Source: Gemmatimonadota bacterium (GTDB taxonomy: Bacteria; Latescibacterota; UBA2968). From it: a stretch of 64,000 nt of DNA. The DNA is taken from NCBI GenBank assembly GCA_009838845.1, contig VXRD01000049.1, positions 1-64,000 on the forward strand, written 5' to 3'. Position 1 is the stretch's first letter; each line of letters opens with the position of its first letter. The notes under the pieces were generated by a model, which was not told the DNA's origin, searched no databases, and saw nothing but the letters and a program-made list of their open reading frames with translations. Positions 34,609-44,002 of the stretch are shown here, one piece after another. The position numbers and the translations under genes are program-made.

Positions 34609-35466
34609 TCACTTTGCACTATTCAATTGCTTCCAATCCACTGACCATTCAATCCGTTCTTTGAGTTCGGCAAGCAATTTGGCGCGTTGCGCACGTCGGC
34701 GCTCGGTCAGGATGCGTTGCTGAATCTCGCTGCGCACATCGACCAGGTCGCGTATTGAACCCGTGTCGTTTCGATCCATTACTTCGATGATATGGTAACC
34801 CAACTCGGTACGCGTGCGTATCCGGTGTCCCAATTTGGCATCCCAACATGCCGCCCAAAAAGAAGGGTTGACCATATCTTCGGTAAAGTACCCCAGATCG
34901 CCACCATTTACAGCCGACTGATCGATTGAGACTTCGCGTGCTACCTGTTCAAAAAACTCGCCCTTTTGCAGCCGGTTCCACGCCCGAGTCTGTGCATTTC
35001 GGTCTGCCACAATGAGGTGCCGCACCCTGAGTTCGAGTTGATCGCGCTCGAAATCTGCACGATGTTCTTCGTAATAGGTGAGAATTTCATCCTCTGAGAC
35101 TTCGGCATCGCGTGCGTGCGTGCGTGCCATCAATTCGCTCGCCAACAGTTGCCGAACAGCGCGATCAATGCGATCTGATATTTCGGGGTCCTGGTCGAGT
35201 TGTTGTCTTATGGCTTCTCGATAGAGGAGTTCTTCCGCGATCCAATTTTCGACCAATATTTGTTTTTCTTTTGGCGAGATTGTGCCTGCAAACGGAGGGG
35301 GAATACGCCTCTCCAATGCTTCTTTGGTCAGATGGCGATTCCCCACTTGCGCCACGATGGAAACTTTTTGTGGCCTCTCGCATCCCCACATGCCAATCAG
35401 GCAGATTATCAGGCCAATTTTCAAATACCGCGCTCGCTTCAAAACGCGATCCCTCGTTACATTCAA
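34609..35466 (-). CDS. PpiC-type peptidyl-prolyl isomerase lipoprotein
   Basis: 285 residues. Lipobox LIGMWGC after a single hydrophobic stretch (LKIGLIICLIGM) indicates a lipid-anchored periplasmic protein. SurA-N-like helical region with 'ENWIAEELLYREAIRQQ', then a parvulin core at about 150-245 (VRHLIVADRN, NGGDLGYFTEDMVNPSFW, GYHIIEVMDRN) and a charged C-terminal helix. The arrangement resembles PrsA-like foldases. The start has no strong ribosome site, so a nearby alternative is possible. Forms a transcript with surA and the S4-domain gene. Confidence 0.88.
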   Translation of the reverse strand: MNVTRDRVLKRARYLKIGLIICLIGMWGCERPQKVSIVAQVGNRHLTKEALERRIPPPFAGTISPKEKQILVENWIAEELLYREAIRQQLDQDPEISDRIDRAVRQLLASELMARTHARDAEVSEDEILTYYEEHRADFERDQLELRVRHLIVADRNAQTRAWNRLQKGEFFEQVAREVSIDQSAVNGGDLGYFTEDMVNPSFWAACWDAKLGHRIRTRTELGYHIIEVMDRNDTGSIRDLVDVRSEIQQRILTERRRAQRAKLLAELKERIEWSVDWKQLNSAK

Positions 35467-35530
35467 ATACTTCGCATATAGGCTCTAACTATTGGACAGC
35501 AAATAAAGTTCCAGACGGTAAACGACAAAA

Positions 35531-35645
35531 CGAATCTACGAATCTACGAACCCCGCCCAAAAAACAACCTCAGATGGATGGGCCTCTAAATTGCATCTAT
35601 TCGCTGATTCGTCTATTCGCTGATTCGTCTATTCGTCTTCGAATA
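35531..35645. repeat. structured intergenic element with inverted octamer arrays (copy 2)
   Basis: Left arm: two copies of CGAATCTA (35531-35546) then CGAACCCCGCCCAA, the same 14 bases that follow the left arm of copy 1. Right arm: five octamers 35597-35636 alternating CTATTCGC/T and TGATTCGT, the complements of GAATAG and GAATCA units. Lies between mfd and the PpiC lipoprotein gene, both on the minus strand, ending near the mfd stop. Confidence 0.85.
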
Positions 35646-35652
35646 TACGCCT

Positions 35653-38600
35653 TCAAATTAGGCTCTGCAACACATTTTTAGCCGATTCTAACCGCGATTG
35701 CGGTCCCTTTCCAATTAGTGCGACTTCGATTTTTGGAGGCTCTCCCAGGGCAAATTCCAGGGGGATTGGTGACTGTGTCACCATCCGTTCGATATCTGTT
35801 CGCATCAGGGGTTTGTCTGGCGACAGGGTCATTGTCATGGTCTGTCCGATTTGCAACTGGGACAACCTGAGTTGGCGGGCCAAAATTTTGACCTGTAAGA
35901 TGTCTAATAATGCGGACGTGGGGTCGGGCAAAGGTCCAAAGCGGTCCGCGAGTTCTTCCTCTATTGCCAGGACTTCCACTGTTCGCCTTATCTGGCCCAA
36001 TCTCTGATAAAACTGCATTTTTTGATCTGCATCTGGAATATAGTCGTCTGGAATATACGACGAGACGGACACCTGTACATCTGGCTCAATCGCAGGTTCA
36101 GTCTCATCGCCTTTAATTTGCCGCACGGCTTCGTCCAAAAGGCGCGTGTACAAATCAAATCCCACGGCTGCTATATGTCCGTGTTGTTGCGCGCCGAGCA
36201 AGTTGCCCGTGCCCCTGATTTCCATGTCCCGCATTGAAATGTGAAAACCCGACCCTAGATCTGAAAATTCTTCGATGGCGCGCAATCGCCTCACAGCCGG
36301 TTTTTTGAGTGCTTGCCACGACGGCACAAATAAATACGCATATGCCCGCCTATTCGACCGTCCCACCCGGCCTCGCAATTGATACAACTGTGCCAATCCC
36401 AGGCGATCTGCCCGATTTACGATTAGCGTGTTCGCGTTGGGAATGTCCAGTCCGGATTCCACGATCATGGTCGAGACCAAAACATCGTATTTGTGCTCAA
36501 AAAAGTCCATCATCACTTTTTCGAGTTGTCGCTCGGGCATTTGTCCATGTCCCATACCAAAACGCACCTGCGGTAGCAGGTGAGTGAGAAAGTCCATCGT
36601 CGTGTGCATGGATTGAACCCTATTGTGGACAAAATAAACCTGCCCACCGCGATCTACTTCCCGTAAGACCGCTTCGGCAATGCGGTCTTCTTCAAAAGCC
36701 AGCACTTCGGTCTGAATTGGCAAGCGGTCTTTGGGCGGGGTTTGTATGACAGACATATCGCGTGCGCCCATCAGCGACATGTGCAGGGTGCGCGGAATAG
36801 GTGTGGCGGTAAGTGTCAACACATCTACCAGGCGTCGCATTTCTTTTAACCGCTCTTTGTGCCGCACTCCAAAGCGGTGTTCTTCGTCTATGACCAGAAG
36901 GCCGAGGGATTTGAAGTTGACATCTTTTGACAACAACCGATGCGTGCCCACCACGATATCTACGGTGCCTTTCTTCATTGCTTCGAGGGTTCGCGTCTGT
37001 TCGGCCCGCGTTCGGAAGCGGCTCAAGACTGCTACATGAACGGGAAATTCGGAAAACCGTTCGCAAAATGTGCGATAATGTTGTTGCGCCAATATGGTCG
37101 TGGGGGCGAGCACTGCTACTTGTTTGCCATCTAAAATTGCCTTAAACGCCCCGCGAATCGCCACTTCTGTTTTGCCATATCCCACATCGCCACAAATCAA
37201 GCGGTCCATGGCAGACTGCGCTTCCATATCTTTTCGCACGGCGTCAATCGCTTCTTGTTGATCCCGGGTTTCGCGATAGGGAAACGAGGCTTCAAGTGCA
37301 TTCATTTCTGACCCGTCAGACGAAAATGCCATGCCCGGTTGCGCCTTGCGTTCGGCGTATAATGACACGAGCTCTGCCGCCATTTTGAATATGGCTTTAC
37401 GCGTCTTTTCCTTTAGCCGCTCCCATGCTATTGTGCCCAATTTGCTCAATACAGGTACTACGCCATCTTGGCTTGAATATTTTTGCACCTGATCCATCTG
37501 ATCCACGGGCACAAAAACCCGATCCCCATCCCGATATCCAATGGTCAGACAATCGCTGGACATGCGGCCTATTTCAATTCGCTTCACGCCTTCAAACCGA
37601 CCGATTCCGTGATCTACGTGTACGACAAAATCGCCGCGCTGAAGTGCGGTCACGGTCTTGATGGGCTGCGCGTCTTGAAAACGTCGATACCGCCGCCTGC
37701 GATGTACGCGACTGTAAATTTCGTGGTCGTTGATCAAAAAGACTTTGCCGGGGCGGTATGTAAATCCGGATTGTAGTGTGCCCACGTACAGGGAGACCAC
37801 ATCAGCACTTTCTTCCAAAATTTCTTCCAATCGCGCTTTTTGTCCATCACTTTCACACAGAATGACCACTTCATAAGCGTCCAACCAGTGCTTTCGCAAA
37901 TCCTCTTTTAACAGTTGCACATGGCCTTCGTAGTGTCGCCCACTCTGTCCACCCAAATCCACCACTTCCTCAGATGCCCCTCCCAGTGCGCGATTCAAGA
38001 CCCGGGGCATGCGTTCCAATTGCCGAAGCACGGTTTCCGGTTGTCGGAGTACACACCGCGCTGGCAAGGGTTCTGTTTCCGCCCGCCGTTTTTTTTGTCG
38101 CTGTGCGATTTGCTCACACGCGTGCCAGGCGTTATCCGCGGCATTAGCGATGCCATCCGGGTCATCGAGGACGAGCCAGCATCCTGCGGGCACGTAATCC
38201 AGCAATCCCGTTCGTTCGCCATATAACACACTCAAATAGTGTTCCTGTCCTTCAAAAATGCCTTCGCGTTCCAGTAAGTTTCGCACCTCGGGCAATTCAA
38301 TGTCCAGATCCCGTTCTGCTATTTCCAGGTTTTCCAGATAAATATCTGCCAGTGTAAGCGGAAGTACGCTTTCTCGACAGGGCAAAATGCGCGTTTTCTC
38401 CATTTGCTCGATAGACCGCTGCGTGCTAAAGTCAAATGCCCGGATGGATGAAATTTCATCGCCCCAAAACTCCAGTCTGATCGGATGCGCGTTGCCAAAC
38501 GAACAAATATCCAGGATGCCGCCGCGCATCCCAAATTGTCCCACACCTTCCACGGTTGTTACCCGTTCATATCCAATTTCCACCAGATGATCCGCCAGTT

Positions 38601-39060
38601 GTAGGGGCGATGTTTCCTGTTCCAGACGAAGCGTTTTTACACTCAAGTCAAAGAGGTCTGGAGGTATCGTGTGTCCCATTAGAGCTTCGATGGGTGTGAC
38701 CACAATGCCGCTGGCCTCCCGGCGTAGCTGGTCCAATGCTTCCATCCGCAAGCCCACGACATCGAGGTGCGGCGAACGCCCGTCAAAATGGGCTACATCC
38801 CAACCCGGAAAGTAGCCCACATGGTCTTCGTCTAATAGCCGCTCCAAATCATTGCGCAATAACTCGGCGCGGTCCTCATCTGCACATACGACTACCACGG
38901 GGCCAGGTACGGTTTCTTCAATCCACGCGATGGCAAATGCCGATAGCGATCCTGATCCTCCGCGCATGGTTATGACCCGCTCTCCCGATTCCAGTTTTTG
39001 CGACAAGTCCTTAAATGGCGTCGAGTTTTTGATTCTGTTGTACAATCTGTCAACGGACAT
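35653..39060 (-). CDS. mfd: transcription-repair coupling factor
   Basis: 1135 residues, start at 39060 with GGGAGG about 12 bases upstream; the longer frame crosses the tRNA terminator. Removes RNA polymerase stalled at lesions and recruits UvrA. UvrB-like N-terminal module (about 30-330; GERVITMRGGSGSLSA, FGMRGGILDICSFG), the RNA-polymerase-binding Tudor-like domain (LQRGDFVVHVDHGIGRFEGV, near 490), then the translocase: Walker A CGDVGYGKTEVA, DEEH box VIDEEHRFGVRH, RGRVGRS, and the C-terminal UvrA-interaction domain. Full length for the family and no damage seen. Confidence 0.96.
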   Translation of the reverse strand: MSVDRLYNRIKNSTPFKDLSQKLESGERVITMRGGSGSLSAFAIAWIEETVPGPVVVVCADEDRAELLRNDLERLLDEDHVGYFPGWDVAHFDGRSPHLDVVGLRMEALDQLRREASGIVVTPIEALMGHTIPPDLFDLSVKTLRLEQETSPLQLADHLVEIGYERVTTVEGVGQFGMRGGILDICSFGNAHPIRLEFWGDEISSIRAFDFSTQRSIEQMEKTRILPCRESVLPLTLADIYLENLEIAERDLDIELPEVRNLLEREGIFEGQEHYLSVLYGERTGLLDYVPAGCWLVLDDPDGIANAADNAWHACEQIAQRQKKRRAETEPLPARCVLRQPETVLRQLERMPRVLNRALGGASEEVVDLGGQSGRHYEGHVQLLKEDLRKHWLDAYEVVILCESDGQKARLEEILEESADVVSLYVGTLQSGFTYRPGKVFLINDHEIYSRVHRRRRYRRFQDAQPIKTVTALQRGDFVVHVDHGIGRFEGVKRIEIGRMSSDCLTIGYRDGDRVFVPVDQMDQVQKYSSQDGVVPVLSKLGTIAWERLKEKTRKAIFKMAAELVSLYAERKAQPGMAFSSDGSEMNALEASFPYRETRDQQEAIDAVRKDMEAQSAMDRLICGDVGYGKTEVAIRGAFKAILDGKQVAVLAPTTILAQQHYRTFCERFSEFPVHVAVLSRFRTRAEQTRTLEAMKKGTVDIVVGTHRLLSKDVNFKSLGLLVIDEEHRFGVRHKERLKEMRRLVDVLTLTATPIPRTLHMSLMGARDMSVIQTPPKDRLPIQTEVLAFEEDRIAEAVLREVDRGGQVYFVHNRVQSMHTTMDFLTHLLPQVRFGMGHGQMPERQLEKVMMDFFEHKYDVLVSTMIVESGLDIPNANTLIVNRADRLGLAQLYQLRGRVGRSNRRAYAYLFVPSWQALKKPAVRRLRAIEEFSDLGSGFHISMRDMEIRGTGNLLGAQQHGHIAAVGFDLYTRLLDEAVRQIKGDETEPAIEPDVQVSVSSYIPDDYIPDADQKMQFYQRLGQIRRTVEVLAIEEELADRFGPLPDPTSALLDILQVKILARQLRLSQLQIGQTMTMTLSPDKPLMRTDIERMVTQSPIPLEFALGEPPKIEVALIGKGPQSRLESAKNVLQSLI

Positions 39061-39091
39061 AAATTTTAACTTTCCTCCCAAACAGTACACG

Positions 39092-39130
39092 CCAAAAAGC
39101 TCGACACATGATATGCGTCGAGCTTTTTGG
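39092..39130 (-). terminator. rho-independent terminator between tRNA-Asp and mfd
   Basis: Perfect 14-bp stem (39092-39105 with 39117-39130, CCAAAAAGCTCGAC and complement) around an 11-base loop, with A/T tracts inside the stem base on both sides. It lies 5 bases after the tRNA CCA and should end the tRNA transcript. Confidence 0.85.
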
Positions 39131-39134
39131 CAAA

Positions 39135-39212
39135 TGGCGGGGTAGACGGGGCTCGAACCCGCGACCACCGGCGTGACAGGCCGGTACTCTAACCAGACTG
39201 AGCTACTACCCC
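39135..39212 (-). tRNA. tRNA-Asp (GTC)
   Basis: Cloverleaf on the minus strand: acceptor GGGGTAG/CTACCCC, D arm with TAGCTCAGTCTGGTTAGAG, anticodon stem CCGGC with loop CTGTCAC (anticodon GTC), T arm GCGGGTTCGAGCCCCG approximately, discriminator G, and encoded CCA at 39137-39135. Confidence 0.97.
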
Positions 39213-39219
39213 AAGTTCA

Positions 39220-39225
39220 ATTATA
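39220..39225 (-). promoter_or_regulatory. possible -10 element of tRNA-Asp
   Basis: A perfect TATAAT ends 7 bases before the mature tRNA 5' end. No convincing -35 hexamer at 16-18 bases. Confidence 0.45.
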
Positions 39226-39366
39226 AAAATGATCTTCAAAATTCCATGAAGGTCCGAAAATTTAACAAGGTGTCTTTTTGGTGTCAAGCAAATTTAATAC
39301 ATCATACCCCTTGTTTTTGGCATCTCATCTCGTTATGTTAGGGCAAAACTCTCAAAGGAGGATTCT

Positions 39367-42300
39367 ATGACCCGACGCGATGCCTTATGGATCGTTTGCT
39401 TCCTGATCGCAGGTGCGCTCGGTCTAACCTGTTATATACAGTTTTTTGACCGCGCGCTTCCAGTTGCTTCGCTCAATTTTCGCGTTGATCGCGAACAAGC
39501 ACATCAGGCTGCCGAAGCGTATCTTAACCATCTGGGTTACGATCTCACAGATTATGAAAGTGCTCAGGTCTTTTCATACTCCAGCCTGCCCCAGGTGTTT
39601 CTCGAACGCACCCTGGGTCTTGAGGAAACCAACCGTCTCGTGCGTGAGTGGGTCTCGGTATGGTATTGGAACATCCGCTGGTTTAAGCCGCTGCAAAAAG
39701 AAGAATTGCGCGTGCGTATTGATCCCGGCGGACGCATCGTAGGGTTTACGCATAGTATTCTGGAATCTGACGAAGGCGCGAGTCTTTCAGAAGAAGATGC
39801 CCGCGTTATTGCGGAAGTCTTTCTAACCGATGTGCAGGGCTTTCAACTCGACGATTACGAATCTATCGAAGCGTCGAGTATTGAGCGCCCCAATCGAATG
39901 GATCACACTTTTACTTACCGCAAAAAAGATTTTGTTGTGGGCGATGATGGGCACTACCGTTTGCGCGTTACGGTTAAGGGCGACAAAGCGGGTTATTTTG
40001 CCGAATATCTCAAAGTGCCCGAAACTTTTTCGCGCAATTATCGAGAAATTCGCTCGCGTGCGGGCCTGCTCACCAATATTGCTTCGGTTTTCTTTTTTGC
40101 GCTGGGTATCGCAATGGTTGTCGTGCTCGTGCGTAAATATCGCCAGCACACATTGATATGGCATGCTGCTCTTGGCGTGGGTATTCTCGTGGCTGCTACC
40201 AGTTTCCTCGGTGCCGTCAATGGGTATCCGCTCACGCGTTTCGGTTACGATACCACGCAGTCATTTGTTTCTTTTATTCTCACCTTTATCTTCGGCGGTC
40301 TGTTGAGTGCAGTGCTGAGCGGGGTTATTATCGCGTTGTCCGGTACAGCCGGGGGGGCTGCCGCTCAGGATGTGGAAGGCTGGAAAAATCCGCTCGCGCG
40401 TCTGTCTCTGCGGGGCTGGCGATCTGCGAATTTTGCGCATGTCACCCTTGTCGGTTATGGGCTTGCATTTGCCCATCTGGGATACGTCACCATCTTTTAC
40501 ATTTTGGGCAATGATTATCTGGGGGTCTGGTCTCCCGCGGCGATGACACAGTACAGCAATACGTATAGTACTTACTTGCCGTGGATTTATCCCCTGCTTA
40601 TCGGTCTTCTCGCTGCGACGATGGAAGAATTTTTCTTCCGCCTGCTCGCCATTTCCCTGCTCATTAGGTATCTAAAAAAGACCTGGTTGGCCGTGCTCAT
40701 TCCCGCGATTGTGTGGGCCTTTTTGCACGCGAATTATCCGCAGGAGCCTATTTATATTCGCGGTCTTGAACTCACAGTAGTCGGCGTTATCTTTGGCATT
40801 GTGTTTTTGCGCTACGGTGTTTGGGCAACGATTATTTCGCATTATGTGTACAATTGCTTTCTCGGCATTTATCCGATGGTGCAGTCCGATAGTCTCTACT
40901 TCAAGGTCTCGGGTATTCTGGCGGTTGCGATTATCTTTATTCCTGCCATTCCCGCTATTTTTGGTGTGATTACGGGGCGCTATAAAGAGATTGAGGAACC
41001 CGAGGAGGTTTCGCCCCCTGAACCGCCAGAGGCGCCAGTATCCGAAACACCGATTTCCGAACCCGAACCACCCGCTGACCCCGAGGTCGAACGCAAAACC
41101 CTTTCGGATTATCTCATTCCCAAAAGTGGTCTCGTCGTTTTTGGCGTTCTGGGGCTGATCGGTTGGTCCGTGTATTTTATATCCGACCTCCCGGGATTTG
41201 CCAAATACGCCCGCGAGTCCATGATCACACGGGCCGAGGCGATTGAGAAGGCAGAGGACATCCGGCGTCAACTCGGGCTCGATCTCGAAAGTTATCAACG
41301 CACCACGTCATTTTCCAGTGGTTTTGGATCTGGCCATTTTACACATCTTATCCGAAATGTCGATCTGGCGCGTGCGGACACGCTCGCTGCTGAGCATACA
41401 GCTTCGTGGCGCTGGAGGGTGCGCTGGTTCAAACCTCTGGAAAAGGAAGAACTCACCGTCAGTATTGATGGCAATGGCGATTTATGTCGCATATCGCATT
41501 ATGTCCCCGAAAATCGGGAAGGCGCAGAACTCAGTACGGAAGAAGCGCAAAAGATCGCCGAGGTCTTTCTATCCGAATATTTACAGCGCGATGTGACAGA
41601 TACTGCTCTTTACAAACGCCTTGAAGCTCGTTCGCAAAAACGCGAAAACAGAATGGACCACAGTTTTGTGTGGGAGCGCACGGATATCAAAGTTGAAGAG
41701 GGAGAATTTCGCATTATTGCCTCTGTACAGGGCGATCAAATCGGTCAGACAAACGCATACTACAAAGCACCCGAAGAGTTTTTGCGCAAATTGCGCGAAC
41801 GCACGGCCAAAATTACCATTGTCTCTACTGTCTCGACAATCGCAGTTATTGTTACGGCTGTGCTCGCCATTATTTTCTTTTTACGCGCCTATCGCGATGG
41901 ACATGTCAACTGGCAGTTGCCCATTCGCGTTGGCATTCTATCTGGTGTGTGCTTTGTACTCGCAACACTCAATAATCTGCCTGCGTTCTACGCAGGTTAT
42001 AATACCAGTGAAGCAATGAGTACTTTTCTCGGAGATAAACTCATTGGCTTCATCATAGGACTTGTTACTGCTGCGATCATGGTTTTTTTACTTTGTGCGT
42101 TTGGCGATACGATGTATCGCCGTGAACGCCCCCGTGAGATGCAAATTTCCGATTGGATCGATGTGCTCCGCCTTAAGATAAATAGCGGGGCACTCTGGTG
42201 GCAGGTTGCCTTTCTGGTCGTATGCTGTTTGGGTATTGCCAGGGGGAATGGCATTTTTTCGTCTTATATCAATTTCACCTATCTCGGCGATTATCTCGTC

Positions 42301-42765
42301 GCAGGTGGTGGTAGGCCCCCTGAAATCAATAGCTATTTCCCCGCATTTGGGGAACTAATCGACGAAGTCAACGGTATGCTCATAGCTCCCTTTGCCATTC
42401 TGGGTATTCTGTTTGTCTGGTGGCGCGTGATAGGCAAGATAAATCTGGTTATTCTCGGCGTATTGCTCGTGCTTATCTTTCAATCGGTGATCTCGCCAGC
42501 AAAAGACTTTTACCACGCGGGCATTCTTCTCGCCAAAAGCATCCCATATTGGGTGATTATGGCTTTCCTCATTTTGAAGTATATCCGCTTCAATCTGCTC
42601 TTTTATGCCGTGATGGCCTGGTGTTCAATTATTTTTGTTGGCATTCGCTATCTCAAATACGATCCCGGTATTTACCAGATCAATGGCACTCTCATGATCC
42701 TCTTTGGCCTCGTTCCCCTCGTTCTCGCCGTTCTCGCATGGTACAAAGCGCGATCCTCTGTGTAG
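39367..42765 (+). CDS. giant CPBP-family intramembrane protease-like protein with internal duplication
   Basis: 1132 residues, SD AAAGGAGG 5 bases before the ATG. First half: N-terminal helix, a soluble periplasmic domain of about 210 residues, then a CPBP (Abi) membrane core with the catalytic Glu-Glu in MEEFFFRLLA (EExxxR, about 418) and FLHANYPQE (motif 2 His, about 455). After a Pro/Glu-rich linker (EPEEVSPPEPPEAPVSETP) the second half repeats the soluble domain (compare VWYWNIRWFKPLQKEELRV with ASWRWRVRWFKPLEKEELT; RPNRMDHTFTY with RENRMDHSFVW) and a membrane part in which EExxxR is missing. So one active-looking and one degenerate copy are fused. Substrate unknown; the family includes CAAX-type proteases. 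Confidence 0.85.
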   Translation: MTRRDALWIVCFLIAGALGLTCYIQFFDRALPVASLNFRVDREQAHQAAEAYLNHLGYDLTDYESAQVFSYSSLPQVFLERTLGLEETNRLVREWVSVWYWNIRWFKPLQKEELRVRIDPGGRIVGFTHSILESDEGASLSEEDARVIAEVFLTDVQGFQLDDYESIEASSIERPNRMDHTFTYRKKDFVVGDDGHYRLRVTVKGDKAGYFAEYLKVPETFSRNYREIRSRAGLLTNIASVFFFALGIAMVVVLVRKYRQHTLIWHAALGVGILVAATSFLGAVNGYPLTRFGYDTTQSFVSFILTFIFGGLLSAVLSGVIIALSGTAGGAAAQDVEGWKNPLARLSLRGWRSANFAHVTLVGYGLAFAHLGYVTIFYILGNDYLGVWSPAAMTQYSNTYSTYLPWIYPLLIGLLAATMEEFFFRLLAISLLIRYLKKTWLAVLIPAIVWAFLHANYPQEPIYIRGLELTVVGVIFGIVFLRYGVWATIISHYVYNCFLGIYPMVQSDSLYFKVSGILAVAIIFIPAIPAIFGVITGRYKEIEEPEEVSPPEPPEAPVSETPISEPEPPADPEVERKTLSDYLIPKSGLVVFGVLGLIGWSVYFISDLPGFAKYARESMITRAEAIEKAEDIRRQLGLDLESYQRTTSFSSGFGSGHFTHLIRNVDLARADTLAAEHTASWRWRVRWFKPLEKEELTVSIDGNGDLCRISHYVPENREGAELSTEEAQKIAEVFLSEYLQRDVTDTALYKRLEARSQKRENRMDHSFVWERTDIKVEEGEFRIIASVQGDQIGQTNAYYKAPEEFLRKLRERTAKITIVSTVSTIAVIVTAVLAIIFFLRAYRDGHVNWQLPIRVGILSGVCFVLATLNNLPAFYAGYNTSEAMSTFLGDKLIGFIIGLVTAAIMVFLLCAFGDTMYRRERPREMQISDWIDVLRLKINSGALWWQVAFLVVCCLGIARGNGIFSSYINFTYLGDYLVAGGGRPPEINSYFPAFGELIDEVNGMLIAPFAILGILFVWWRVIGKINLVILGVLLVLIFQSVISPAKDFYHAGILLAKSIPYWVIMAFLILKYIRFNLLFYAVMAWCSIIFVGIRYLKYDPGIYQINGTLMILFGLVPLVLAVLAWYKARSSV

Positions 42766-42774
42766 GAGGTGTCT

Positions 42775-43992
42775 GTGACCCCTATCCGCACGGCCTGGCC
42801 GACTTCGGTAGCGGAGGAGGCTTACTGGCAGTCGATTCGCAAGGAGTACATGATTGCGCCGGATGAAGTTTATCTCAATACTGGCTCTTTTGGTTCACAG
42901 CCCAGACCCGTGTTTGAGAAGATGTTGGAAATATTGGAGGATGTTGAACGCAATCCTACGCGACATCGAGCGGAATATAACAGCGTTATAGATAGCTCTC
43001 GTGCCCACCTGGCAGCGTTTATCAATGCGCCAGCAGAGGATATTGCTTTTGCCACCAATGTTACTATGGCTATCAACATGGTTGTGCATGGGCTGGATTG
43101 GCGTCCGGGCGATGAAATCCTGGCTTCAGATCAGGAATACGGTGCGATTGACAACTGTCTGCATTTGGCTGAGCGCCGCTATGGCGTGGTGGTCAAGCGC
43201 GCCGAAATTCCCATTCCTCCCGAACATCCCAAAGATATTCTGAATGCTTTTGAAAGTGAATTTACAGACCGCACCAGACTGGTTTTTTGCAGCCATATCA
43301 CCACCCGCACGGGGCTGATTACTCCGATTAGAGCACTGGCCCTACTGGCGCATGATCGCGGTGCGCTGATTGCAGTAGATGGCGCGCACGCCCCGGGGAT
43401 GATTCCGCTGAACTTGCGGGACCTCGGTTGCGATTTTTACGGCGGCAATTGTCACAAATGGCTCTGTGCGCCCAAAGGCACGGGTTTTCTTTATGCATCA
43501 TCTTCAATGCAAGAGCGGCTCAATCACGTTGTTGTGAGTTGGGGATATAGCCAGGAAGGCGCGAGGAGGGGGGCAGACGGCATTTTGCGGATCAATGACC
43601 GTCCGTTTATGTGGGGTATTGAGAACTGGGGGACTCGAGACCAGGCCTGTTTTGCAGCGGTGAGCGCAGCGGTTGAATTTCAAGAGGCGGTTGGCAAAAA
43701 GCGAATTCGGGAACGGGGACAACAACTGGCGGCGTATCTGAGAGGTCGTTTGGCTGCAACTGGTTGGGCAAAACTGCTTACGCCTTCCGTGCCAGATCTA
43801 TCTGGTTCTATCTCGGCTTTTCATCTTTCTGGATTTGACGACCTGGATCTTCTTTATGAGCGATATCGGATTACTGTGCCGACTGCAAAGAGCGATGGTG
43901 TTTACTGGATGCGCGTTTCTACCCATATCTGCAATGGCTTTGATCATGTAGATCGTTTGATAGATGCGTTATATGAAGAAAGAGATGCCTGA
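42775..43992 (+). CDS. class V aminotransferase-fold protein (isopenicillin-N-epimerase-like)
   Basis: 405 residues with a GTG start at 42775, five bases after GGAGG. PLP fold type I: VYLNTGSFGSQPRPV near the N-terminus, FATNVTMAINMV (phosphate site), AVDGAHAPGMIPL (Asp on the pyridine nitrogen) and the Schiff-base Lys in GNCHKWLCAPKGTGFLY. This wording is that of the cysteine-desulfurase-like family that includes isopenicillin N epimerase and many unassigned epimerases or lyases. Ten bases after the CPBP gene, so possibly co-transcribed, without an obvious functional link. Confidence 0.87.
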   Translation: MTPIRTAWPTSVAEEAYWQSIRKEYMIAPDEVYLNTGSFGSQPRPVFEKMLEILEDVERNPTRHRAEYNSVIDSSRAHLAAFINAPAEDIAFATNVTMAINMVVHGLDWRPGDEILASDQEYGAIDNCLHLAERRYGVVVKRAEIPIPPEHPKDILNAFESEFTDRTRLVFCSHITTRTGLITPIRALALLAHDRGALIAVDGAHAPGMIPLNLRDLGCDFYGGNCHKWLCAPKGTGFLYASSSMQERLNHVVVSWGYSQEGARRGADGILRINDRPFMWGIENWGTRDQACFAAVSAAVEFQEAVGKKRIRERGQQLAAYLRGRLAATGWAKLLTPSVPDLSGSISAFHLSGFDDLDLLYERYRITVPTAKSDGVYWMRVSTHICNGFDHVDRLIDALYEERDA

Positions 43993-44002
43993 ATTGTTGT
44001 GT

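Noticed and set aside
39061-39168. Longer mfd N-terminus
   Set aside because: It would cross the tRNA-Asp terminator and part of the tRNA; GGGAGG favours the start at 39060.
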